Assembly: GCA_026119855.1 (NCBI GenBank) | Contig: JAOWBW010000423.1 | Location: 678,867 to 742,866 of the forward strand | Length of the DNA stretch: 64,000 nt | Direction of reading: 5' to 3' | Origin: Campanula takesimana | Lineage: Eukaryota; Streptophyta; Magnoliopsida; Asterales; Campanulaceae | Shown here: positions 32,431 to 44,600 of the stretch, in pieces | Layout of the letters: each line of letters begins with the position of its first letter | Position numbering within the stretch: the stretch's first letter is position 1 | The notes under the pieces: model-generated | What the model was told of the DNA's origin: nothing | Seen by the model: the letters and a program-made list of their open reading frames with translations, nothing else | The model's database searches: none | Translations under genes and position numbers: made by a program

Positions 32431-34156
32431 GAGAAAAGTATCTTTTTCATCCCTCAACTAACTTAAGTTTTACCTTTTAGTCATTAAACCAAATTTTTTT
32501 ACTTAAGAATCATTGATTTATTTTTTTCGTTGATTATGTCATCCTTCCGTCAATCAAACGTTAATTTTATCGTTAAATTTACTGATGTGGCATGCTGACT
32601 CATTAGTTTTACTTATTTGGCAACATCATTGCACAATTGGCATACACCTAATGAATATGAAGGGTTAAAATGTTAAAAGTCAAACTATATACCCATTAAA
32701 TATATCCTATAATACTAAAGGGATCAAAATTAAAACAAAAACCCTACTTAAATTAAAAGCCCCAATTACTTTAACCCAAAATAAAACCATACAACTTTCT
32801 CTCTCAGCAAATCTCAGTAAACCAGAAATGCGTCTGCCCCCTCCCCCTCCTCTTTCGTCCCCCGGCGTCCCACTTGTTTCTCAGCCCCACCCTCTACCCT
32901 GGCGTCGTCTCTACCCACGACCATGCCTCCGTCATCTCCCTCCTCACCCTGCCTCAGCCATTGCCCTCTGTAAGGATCCCCGCCCCGCGACAAGGTCAAC
33001 AAGTGTCCAAATCCGGGATGGTTCCAAACACAATGGTACAATTTAACGGAGTCGCCACACTTTGTTAATTTTAAACCCAACAAAATGAAAAAGGTTAGAG
33101 ATAAAAGGTTCGGAGGTCAGGTTACGGCTTGGGAAGAGTTTTACGTCACCCAAGCCGCCTAGGTCAAAACCGAGTCTCCCTTATTAATTAAAAAAAGTGC
33201 ATGTGTGTGTGTGTGTTTTAATGGAAAATCTTTGTTTTTGATTGTTTATCAATTTTAACTGAAAAAGAAGGTTTTATTTGCACAAGAAACAACAGAACAA
33301 GGGGCAAAAGGGTAATTTTCCCTCTGACCCAAACCATCCGTACGGATGGGATGATCTTCCCTGGGATTTTTACAGTTTGTTCAGAAACACTCCAGTTCCA
33401 GGCAGAAACAGAGCATTCTGCTGAAACTGGACTTAAACAGTTCTGATTCCAGTTTTATTTCAACACAACAAACTTAAACAAAATCATTCCTATGCCTAAT
33501 GATCATCAATTGAACCCCAAAACAAGTATTTAGGCGTGATCAAAGCAATCATTGGAGAAAATCACACAAAGGTGATGAACATGGCCAAATGAGACAAAAT
33601 GACCATTTGATGATTAAAGATGGAAACTTTATTATCAAGATGACATTTTTATACATTATTAACCTTTTAGGGACCAAATTATTGCATAAAGATTCAATCT
33701 TTATGACCCAAAATGGGATTTCCAAGCTAAATAAAAAGGGTAAGATGATAAACACTAAGGTTTTATCATCCCACATGATTATCATTGCCAAATCAAAACA
33801 AAATCAACATAAAGATTTGGACTTTCACCACAAGAGTGGATCCTTAAGCCAAATACAACCTTGGGACAACATTATTTGACATAAAGATTTGATCTTTATG
33901 ACCCCAACGGGGATTTTGAAGCTAGATCAATGTTTGGATGATAAAGATTGAAACTTTATCATCCAAACGACCATCCTTGCTACCAATGAACAACATAATC
34001 AACCAAAACATGTGCTTTTTTTAATAAAATAGATCATTAATTTGTTATAAGTAAGAAATTCAACAAACCATGATCATCCTTAGGTTAGAACCACTTTCAT
34101 ACAAAGTGTGAAGGGCACCTTGAATCATCCATGGTTTTGGACCATAATGTATAACA

Positions 34157-34159
<3 letters not shown>
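32431..34159. other. Gene-free, repeat-derived region
   Basis: No gene is supported. 32430-32800 is AT-rich and starts abruptly where the TH2 homology ends, suggesting another insertion. 32828-32960 is a Pro/Arg-rich low-complexity CT-rich stretch. Near 33045 GGAGTCGCCACACTTTG, followed by a GGTTCGGAGGTCAGG stretch, resembles words I associate with plant repeat families but cannot name. A (TG)n run is at 33202-33216. Two imperfect units of about 200 bp occur at 33608-33780 and 33870-33980. Confidence 0.5.
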
Positions 34160-34200
<41 letters not shown>

Positions 34201-34277
34201 CTTGAAGGACAAGACTTGCAATAAGATTAAGATTAAAGTGCTTGAAGGACAAGACTTGCAATAAGATTAAGTTACTT
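34160..34277. repeat. (TA)n microsatellite and adjacent 40-bp duplication
   Basis: 34160-34197 is an almost pure TA run. It is followed by two copies of a 40-bp unit starting GTGCTTGAAGGACAAGACTT (34198 and 34238), with a decayed third (CTTGAATGGAAAAGACTTGC). Confidence 0.85.
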
Positions 34278-34887
34278 GAATGGAAAAGACTTGCAAGAAT
34301 TAAGAGATGAACAACAATAATATGAACAAACAAAAGAGATAAGATGAAGAGAAGGATGGGGGAGAAGGTGGCTTCACCTATGTTTAGTTAGGCCAATCTT
34401 CCTTTCTCTTTCACTCTCAAAACACTCTCTGGAGCAATTTTAGCAGAGTAATACTAACAATAATTGTTTCTCCCCCCCTTTGGAATGATCAGCAAGGGGT
34501 TCAATTTATAGGGGCTGATAGTGCCCAAAGTAGCCGTACGGCTCATGTTGGCGACCTTCTGGATTTTTCAATCTTTTAATTCCAGAACAGTCCCTGTGTC
34601 TATATTTTGTCTTAGTGAGGTCTTGGCCTATCAGTTAATCCCTGAATGGAGCCTAGAATTCCTCTAAGTTGGTCAAATTCAGATTGGGGTACTTACAGAG
34701 CCCCTCGGCAACGTCGCTTTTGAAGAAAGCGGGCTTATCGATAAACGCATCCCAATCTGATGGGGGGACGGCAAAGGCGGATTTGATTCCAATGGCTGGA
34801 CCTAGAGGTATAGGAATCCTACGTATCCCGTTCGCGGGGAATCAAGCCTAGCATAGTTTGGAAGAGGGGTGAGAGATTTTAAGGCTA
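34278..34887. other. Gene-free stretch before the tandem arrays
   Basis: No gene is supported. The 60-residue frame at 34669-34851 has no recognisable domain. CCTACGTATCCCGTTCGCGG (34819-34838) and GAATCAAGCCTAGCATAG just after it look like words from plant LTRs or untranslated regions. TCAAGCCTA recurs as the core of the next repeat array. Confidence 0.4.
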
Positions 34888-35356
34888 CTCAAACCTATGG
34901 GCGACCGTCGAGGTCGGGTGGATAACTTAGCGTCTCAAGCCTAAGGGCGAACGTAAAAGGTCGGGTGGAGAACTTAGCGTCTCAAGCCTAAGGGCGAACG
35001 TAAAAGGTCGGGTGGAGAACTTAGCGTCTCAAGCCTAAGGGCGACCGTAAAAGGTCGGATGGAGAACTTAGTGTCTCAAACCTAAGGGCGACCATAAAAG
35101 GTCGGGTGAGGAACTTAGCGCCTCAAGCCTAAGGGCGACCGTAAAAGGTCGGGTGAGGAACTTAGGGCCTCAAGTCTAAGGGCGACCGTAAAAGGTCGGG
35201 TGGAGAACTTAGCGTCTCAAGCCTAAGGGCGACCGTAAAAGGTCGGGTGGAGAAATTAGCGTCTCAAGCCTAAGGACGACCTTAAAAGGTCGGGTGGAGA
35301 ACTTAGTGTCTCAAGCCTAAGGGCGACCGTAAAAGGTCGAGTGGGGAACTTACCAC
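34888..35356. repeat. 47-bp tandem repeat, ten units
   Basis: Units begin CTCAAGCCTAAGGGCGACCG and contain TAAAAGGTCGGGTGGAGAAC. Ten units fill 469 bp (first 46 bp, others 47 bp). They differ from each other by one to several bases, so this array is older or less homogenised than the 108-bp array next to it. GACCGTAAAAGGTCG forms a small inverted repeat in each unit. Confidence 0.93.
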
Positions 35357-35650
35357 CTCAATCCTAAGGGTTTGGTCAACACTAACTACGAGATGGTTGA
35401 CTAACAAGGATGGTCTTACATCATTTTGGACTGCTGGTTCTTTTCACACAAGTTTGGACTTACGAAGGACTGCCGGTTCTTTTCACACAAGTCTGGACTT
35501 ACGAAGGACTGCCGATTATTTTCACACAAGTCTGGACTTACGAAGGACTGCCGAGGCATGGTCAACTTGACTCTATGGGAGAGGGTTGACTAAATGGCTG
35601 GACTTACGAAGGACTGCGGGTCCTTTTCACACAAGTCTGGACTTACAAAG
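35357..35650. repeat. Junction zone: partial 108-bp monomer and 39-bp repeats
   Basis: CTCAATCCTAAGGG at 35357 starts like a 47-bp unit and turns into the 108-bp monomer (GGTTTGGTCAACACTAAC). After about 80 bp it switches to three 39-bp units (35438-35554; core TTTTCACACAAGTCTGGACT) that share GGACTGCCG with the 108-bp monomer. A stretch with GGTCAACTTGACT and GGTTGACTAAATGG follows, then part of a further 39-bp unit, before the regular array starts. Confidence 0.88.
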
Positions 35651-38600
35651 GACTTCCGGGACAACAACGGATTTGACTTTCACTTGGTCAATCCTAAAGG
35701 TTTGGTCAACACTAACTACGAAGATGGTTGACTAACAAGGATGGTCTTACGTCATTTTGGACTGCGGGACAACAACGGATTTGACTTTCACTTGGTCAAT
35801 CCTAAAGGTTTGGTCAACACTAACTACGAGATGGTTGACTAACAAGGATGGTCTTACGTCATTTTGGACTGCCGGGACAACAACGGATTTGACTTTCACT
35901 TGGTCAATCCTAAAGGTTTGGTCAACACTAACTACGAGATGGTTGACTAACAAGGATGGTCTTACGTCATTTTGGACTGCCGGGACAACAACGGATTTGA
36001 CTTTCACTTGGTCAATCCTAAAGGTTTGGTCAACACTAACTACGAGATGGTTGACTAACAAGGATGGTCTTACGTCATTTTGGACTGCCGGGACAACAAC
36101 GGATTTGACTTTCACTTGGTCAATCCTAAAGGTTTGGTCAACACTAACTACGAGATGGTTGACTAACAAGGATGGTCTTACGTCATTTTGGACTGCCGGG
36201 ACAACAACGGATTTGACTTTCACTTGGTCAATCCTAAAGGTTTGGTCAACACTAACTACGAGATGGTTGACTAACAAGGATGGTCTTACGTCATTTTGGA
36301 CTGCCGGGACAACAACGGATTTGACTTTCACTTGGTCAATCCTAAAGGTTTGGTCAACACTAACTACGAGATGGTTGACTAACAAGGATGGTCTTACGTC
36401 ATTTTGGACTGCCGGGACAACAACGGATTTGACTTTCACTTGGTCAATCCTAAAGGTTTGGTCAACACTAACTACGAGATGGTTGACTAACAAGGATGGT
36501 CTTACGTCATTTTGGACTGCCGGGACAACAACGGATTTGACTTTCACTTGGTCAATCCTAAAGGTTTGGTCAACACTAACTACGAGATGGTTGACTAACA
36601 AGGATGGTCTTACGTCATTTTGGACTGCCGGGACAACAACGGATTTGACTTTCACTTGGTCAATCCTAAAGGTTTGGTCAACACTAACTACGAGATGGTT
36701 GACTAACAAGGATGGTCTTACGTCATTTTGGACTGCCGGGACAACAACGGATTTGACTTTCACTTGGTCAATCCTAAAGGTTTGGTCAACACTAACTACG
36801 AGATGGTTGACTAACAAGGATGGTCTTACGTCATTTTGGACTGCCGGGACAACAACGGATTTGACTTTCACTTGGTCAATCCTAAAGGTTTGGTCAACAC
36901 TAACTACGAGATGGTTGACTAACAAGGATGGTCTTACGTCATTTTGGACTGCCGGGACAACAACGGATTTGACTTTCACTTGGTCAATCCTAAAGGTTTG
37001 GTCAACACTAACTACGAGATGGTTGACTAACAAGGATGGTCTTACGTCATTTTGGACTGCCGGGACAACAACGGATTTGACTTTCACTTGGTCAATCCTA
37101 AAGGTTTGGTCAACACTAACTACGAGATGGTTGACTAACAAGGATGGTCTTACGTCATTTTGGACTGCCGGGACAACAACGGATTTGACTTTCACTTGGT
37201 CAATCCTAAAGGTTTGGTCAACACTAACTACGAGATGGTTGACTAACAAGGATGGTCTTACGTCATTTTGGACTGCCGGGACAACAACGGATTTGACTTT
37301 CACTTGGTCAATCCTAAAGGTTTGGTCAACACTAACTACGAGATGGTTGACTAACAAGGATGGTCTTACGTCATTTTGGACTGCCGGGACAACAACGGAT
37401 TTGACTTTCACTTGGTCAATCCTAAAGGTTTGGTCAACACTAACTACGAGATGGTTGACTAACAAGGATGGTCTTACGTCATTTTGGACTGCCGGGACAA
37501 CAACGGATTTGACTTTCACTTGGTCAATCCTAAAGGTTTGGTCAACACTAACTACGAGATGGTTGACTAACAAGGATGGTCTTACGTCATTTTGGACTGC
37601 CGGGACAACAACGGATTTGACTTTCACTTGGTCAATCCTAAAGGTTTGGTCAACACTAACTACGAGATGGTTGACTAACAAGGATGGTCTTACGTCATTT
37701 TGGACTGCCGGGACAACAACGGATTTGACTTTCACTTGGTCAATCCTAAAGGTTTGGTCAACACTAACTACGAGATGGTTGACTAACAAGGATGGTCTTA
37801 CGTCATTTTGGACTGCCGGGACAACAACGGATTTGACTTTCACTTGGTCAATCCTAAAGGTTTGGTCAACACTAACTACGAGATGGTTGACTAACAAGGA
37901 TGGTCTTACGTCATTTTGGACTGCCGGGACAACAACGGATTTGACTTTCACTTGGTCAATCCTAAAGGTTTGGTCAACACTAACTACGAGATGGTTGACT
38001 AACAAGGATGGTCTTACGTCATTTTGGACTGCCGGGACAACAACGGATTTGACTTTCACTTGGTCAATCCTAAAGGTTTGGTCAACACTAACTACGAGAT
38101 GGTTGACTAACAAGGATGGTCTTACGTCATTTTGGACTGCCGGGACAACAACGGATTTGACTTTCACTTGGTCAATCCTAAAGGTTTGGTCAACACTAAC
38201 TACGAGATGGTTGACTAACAAGGATGGTCTTACGTCATTTTGGACTGCCGGGACAACAACGGATTTGACTTTCACTTGGTCAATCCTAAAGGTTTGGTCA
38301 ACACTAACTACGAGATGGTTGACTAACAAGGATGGTCTTACGTCATTTTGGACTGCCGGGACAACAACGGATTTGACTTTCACTTGGTCAATCCTAAAGG
38401 TTTGGTCAACACTAACTACGAGATGGTTGACTAACAAGGATGGTCTTACGTCATTTTGGACTGCCGGGACAACAACGGATTTGACTTTCACTTGGTCAAT
38501 CCTAAAGGTTTGGTCAACACTAACTACGAGATGGTTGACTAACAAGGATGGTCTTACGTCATTTTGGACTGCCGGGACAACAACGGATTTGACTTTCACT

Positions 38601-41600
38601 TGGTCAATCCTAAAGGTTTGGTCAACACTAACTACGAGATGGTTGACTAACAAGGATGGTCTTACGTCATTTTGGACTGCCGGGACAACAACGGATTTGA
38701 CTTTCACTTGGTCAATCCTAAAGGTTTGGTCAACACTAACTACGAGATGGTTGACTAACAAGGATGGTCTTACGTCATTTTGGACTGCCGGGACAACAAC
38801 GGATTTGACTTTCACTTGGTCAATCCTAAAGGTTTGGTCAACACTAACTACGAGATGGTTGACTAACAAGGATGGTCTTACGTCATTTTGGACTGCCGGG
38901 ACAACAACGGATTTGACTTTCACTTGGTCAATCCTAAAGGTTTGGTCAACACTAACTACGAGATGGTTGACTAACAAGGATGGTCTTACGTCATTTTGGA
39001 CTGCCGGGACAACAACGGATTTGACTTTCACTTGGTCAATCCTAAAGGTTTGGTCAACACTAACTACGAGATGGTTGACTAACAAGGATGGTCTTACGTC
39101 ATTTTGGACTGCCGGGACAACAACGGATTTGACTTTCACTTGGTCAATCCTAAAGGTTTGGTCAACACTAACTACGAGATGGTTGACTAACAAGGATGGT
39201 CTTACGTCATTTTGGACTGCCGGGACAACAACGGATTTGACTTTCACTTGGTCAATCCTAAAGGTTTGGTCAACACTAACTACGAGATGGTTGACTAACA
39301 AGGATGGTCTTACGTCATTTTGGACTGCCGGGACAACAACGGATTTGACTTTCACTTGGTCAATCCTAAAGGTTTGGTCAACACTAACTACGAGATGGTT
39401 GACTAACAAGGATGGTCTTACGTCATTTTGGACTGCCGGGACAACAACGGATTTGACTTTCACTTGGTCAATCCTAAAGGTTTGGTCAACACTAACTACG
39501 AGATGGTTGACTAACAAGGATGGTCTTACGTCATTTTGGACTGCCGGGACAACAACGGATTTGACTTTCACTTGGTCAATCCTAAAGGTTTGGTCAACAC
39601 TAACTACGAGATGGTTGACTAACAAGGATGGTCTTACGTCATTTTGGACTGCCGGGACAACAACGGATTTGACTTTCACTTGGTCAATCCTAAAGGTTTG
39701 GTCAACACTAACTACGAGATGGTTGACTAACAAGGATGGTCTTACGTCATTTTGGACTGCCGGGACAACAACGGATTTGACTTTCACTTGGTCAATCCTA
39801 AAGGTTTGGTCAACACTAACTACGAGATGGTTGACTAACAAGGATGGTCTTACGTCATTTTGGACTGCCGGGACAACAACGGATTTGACTTTCACTTGGT
39901 CAATCCTAAAGGTTTGGTCAACACTAACTACGAGATGGTTGACTAACAAGGATGGTCTTACGTCATTTTGGACTGCCGGGACAACAACGGATTTGACTTT
40001 CACTTGGTCAATCCTAAAGGTTTGGTCAACACTAACTACGAGATGGTTGACTAACAAGGATGGTCTTACGTCATTTTGGACTGCCGGGACAACAACGGAT
40101 TTGACTTTCACTTGGTCAATCCTAAAGGTTTGGTCAACACTAACTACGAGATGGTTGACTAACAAGGATGGTCTTACGTCATTTTGGACTGCCGGGACAA
40201 CAACGGATTTGACTTTCACTTGGTCAATCCTAAAGGTTTGGTCAACACTAACTACGAGATGGTTGACTAACAAGGATGGTCTTACGTCATTTTGGACTGC
40301 CGGGACAACAACGGATTTGACTTTCACTTGGTCAATCCTAAAGGTTTGGTCAACACTAACTACGAGATGGTTGACTAACAAGGATGGTCTTACGTCATTT
40401 TGGACTGCCGGGACAACAACGGATTTGACTTTCACTTGGTCAATCCTAAAGGTTTGGTCAACACTAACTACGAGATGGTTGACTAACAAGGATGGTCTTA
40501 CGTCATTTTGGACTGCCGGGACAACAACGGATTTGACTTTCACTTGGTCAATCCTAAAGGTTTGGTCAACACTAACTACGAGATGGTTGACTAACAAGGA
40601 TGGTCTTACGTCATTTTGGACTGCCGGGACAACAACGGATTTGACTTTCACTTGGTCAATCCTAAAGGTTTGGTCAACACTAACTACGAGATGGTTGACT
40701 AACAAGGATGGTCTTACGTCATTTTGGACTGCCGGGACAACAACGGATTTGACTTTCACTTGGTCAATCCTAAAGGTTTGGTCAACACTAACTACGAGAT
40801 GGTTGACTAACAAGGATGGTCTTACGTCATTTTGGACTGCCGGGACAACAACGGATTTGACTTTCACTTGGTCAATCCTAAAGGTTTGGTCAACACTAAC
40901 TACGAGATGGTTGACTAACAAGGATGGTCTTACGTCATTTTGGACTGCCGGGACAACAACGGATTTGACTTTCACTTGGTCAATCCTAAAGGTTTGGTCA
41001 ACACTAACTACGAGATGGTTGACTAACAAGGATGGTCTTACGTCATTTTGGACTGCCGGGACAACAACGGATTTGACTTTCACTTGGTCAATCCTAAAGG
41101 TTTGGTCAACACTAACTACGAGATGGTTGACTAACAAGGATGGTCTTACGTCATTTTGGACTGCCGGGACAACAACGGATTTGACTTTCACTTGGTCAAT
41201 CCTAAAGGTTTGGTCAACACTAACTACGAGATGGTTGACTAACAAGGATGGTCTTACGTCATTTTGGACTGCCGGGACAACAACGGATTTGACTTTCACT
41301 TGGTCAATCCTAAAGGTTTGGTCAACACTAACTACGAGATGGTTGACTAACAAGGATGGTCTTACGTCATTTTGGACTGCCGGGACAACAACGGATTTGA
41401 CTTTCACTTGGTCAATCCTAAAGGTTTGGTCAACACTAACTACGAGATGGTTGACTAACAAGGATGGTCTTACGTCATTTTGGACTGCCGGGACAACAAC
41501 GGATTTGACTTTCACTTGGTCAATCCTAAAGGTTTGGTCAACACTAACTACGAGATGGTTGACTAACAAGGATGGTCTTACGTCATTTTGGACTGCCGGG

Positions 41601-44600
41601 ACAACAACGGATTTGACTTTCACTTGGTCAATCCTAAAGGTTTGGTCAACACTAACTACGAGATGGTTGACTAACAAGGATGGTCTTACGTCATTTTGGA
41701 CTGCCGGGACAACAACGGATTTGACTTTCACTTGGTCAATCCTAAAGGTTTGGTCAACACTAACTACGAGATGGTTGACTAACAAGGATGGTCTTACGTC
41801 ATTTTGGACTGCCGGGACAACAACGGATTTGACTTTCACTTGGTCAATCCTAAAGGTTTGGTCAACACTAACTACGAGATGGTTGACTAACAAGGATGGT
41901 CTTACGTCATTTTGGACTGCCGGGACAACAACGGATTTGACTTTCACTTGGTCAATCCTAAAGGTTTGGTCAACACTAACTACGAGATGGTTGACTAACA
42001 AGGATGGTCTTACGTCATTTTGGACTGCCGGGACAACAACGGATTTGACTTTCACTTGGTCAATCCTAAAGGTTTGGTCAACACTAACTACGAGATGGTT
42101 GACTAACAAGGATGGTCTTACGTCATTTTGGACTGCCGGGACAACAACGGATTTGACTTTCACTTGGTCAATCCTAAAGGTTTGGTCAACACTAACTACG
42201 AGATGGTTGACTAACAAGGATGGTCTTACGTCATTTTGGACTGCCGGGACAACAACGGATTTGACTTTCACTTGGTCAATCCTAAAGGTTTGGTCAACAC
42301 TAACTACGAGATGGTTGACTAACAAGGATGGTCTTACGTCATTTTGGACTGCCGGGACAACAACGGATTTGACTTTCACTTGGTCAATCCTAAAGGTTTG
42401 GTCAACACTAACTACGAGATGGTTGACTAACAAGGATGGTCTTACGTCATTTTGGACTGCCGGGACAACAACGGATTTGACTTTCACTTGGTCAATCCTA
42501 AAGGTTTGGTCAACACTAACTACGAGATGGTTGACTAACAAGGATGGTCTTACGTCATTTTGGACTGCCGGGACAACAACGGATTTGACTTTCACTTGGT
42601 CAATCCTAAAGGTTTGGTCAACACTAACTACGAGATGGTTGACTAACAAGGATGGTCTTACGTCATTTTGGACTGCCGGGACAACAACGGATTTGACTTT
42701 CACTTGGTCAATCCTAAAGGTTTGGTCAACACTAACTACGAGATGGTTGACTAACAAGGATGGTCTTACGTCATTTTGGACTGCCGGGACAACAACGGAT
42801 TTGACTTTCACTTGGTCAATCCTAAAGGTTTGGTCAACACTAACTACGAGATGGTTGACTAACAAGGATGGTCTTACGTCATTTTGGACTGCCGGGACAA
42901 CAACGGATTTGACTTTCACTTGGTCAATCCTAAAGGTTTGGTCAACACTAACTACGAGATGGTTGACTAACAAGGATGGTCTTACGTCATTTTGGACTGC
43001 CGGGACAACAACGGATTTGACTTTCACTTGGTCAATCCTAAAGGTTTGGTCAACACTAACTACGAGATGGTTGACTAACAAGGATGGTCTTACGTCATTT
43101 TGGACTGCCGGGACAACAACGGATTTGACTTTCACTTGGTCAATCCTAAAGGTTTGGTCAACACTAACTACGAGATGGTTGACTAACAAGGATGGTCTTA
43201 CGTCATTTTGGACTGCCGGGACAACAACGGATTTGACTTTCACTTGGTCAATCCTAAAGGTTTGGTCAACACTAACTACGAGATGGTTGACTAACAAGGA
43301 TGGTCTTACGTCATTTTGGACTGCCGGGACAACAACGGATTTGACTTTCACTTGGTCAATCCTAAAGGTTTGGTCAACACTAACTACGAGATGGTTGACT
43401 AACAAGGATGGTCTTACGTCATTTTGGACTGCCGGGACAACAACGGATTTGACTTTCACTTGGTCAATCCTAAAGGTTTGGTCAACACTAACTACGAGAT
43501 GGTTGACTAACAAGGATGGTCTTACGTCATTTTGGACTGCCGGGACAACAACGGATTTGACTTTCACTTGGTCAATCCTAAAGGTTTGGTCAACACTAAC
43601 TACGAGATGGTTGACTAACAAGGATGGTCTTACGTCATTTTGGACTGCCGGGACAACAACGGATTTGACTTTCACTTGGTCAATCCTAAAGGTTTGGTCA
43701 ACACTAACTACGAGATGGTTGACTAACAAGGATGGTCTTACGTCATTTTGGACTGCCGGGACAACAACGGATTTGACTTTCACTTGGTCAATCCTAAAGG
43801 TTTGGTCAACACTAACTACGAGATGGTTGACTAACAAGGATGGTCTTACGTCATTTTGGACTGCCGGGACAACAACGGATTTGACTTTCACTTGGTCAAT
43901 CCTAAAGGTTTGGTCAACACTAACTACGAGATGGTTGACTAACAAGGATGGTCTTACGTCATTTTGGACTGCCGGGACAACAACGGATTTGACTTTCACT
44001 TGGTCAATCCTAAAGGTTTGGTCAACACTAACTACGAGATGGTTGACTAACAAGGATGGTCTTACGTCATTTTGGACTGCCGGGACAACAACGGATTTGA
44101 CTTTCACTTGGTCAATCCTAAAGGTTTGGTCAACACTAACTACGAGATGGTTGACTAACAAGGATGGTCTTACGTCATTTTGGACTGCCGGGACAACAAC
44201 GGATTTGACTTTCACTTGGTCAATCCTAAAGGTTTGGTCAACACTAACTACGAGATGGTTGACTAACAAGGATGGTCTTACGTCATTTTGGACTGCCGGG
44301 ACAACAACGGATTTGACTTTCACTTGGTCAATCCTAAAGGTTTGGTCAACACTAACTACGAGATGGTTGACTAACAAGGATGGTCTTACGTCATTTTGGA
44401 CTGCCGGGACAACAACGGATTTGACTTTCACTTGGTCAATCCTAAAGGTTTGGTCAACACTAACTACGAGATGGTTGACTAACAAGGATGGTCTTACGTC
44501 ATTTTGGACTGCCGGGACAACAACGGATTTGACTTTCACTTGGTCAATCCTAAAGGTTTGGTCAACACTAACTACGAGATGGTTGACTAACAAGGATGGT

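Noticed and set aside
32814..33083. Pro/Arg-rich (plus) and Gly-rich (minus) frames
   Set aside because: Low-complexity CT-rich stretch without a domain or conserved start; cannot be supported as a gene.
34888..35356. CRISPR-like regular repeat
   Set aside because: Units are directly adjacent with no unique spacers, and the genome is a plant; it is an ordinary tandem repeat.
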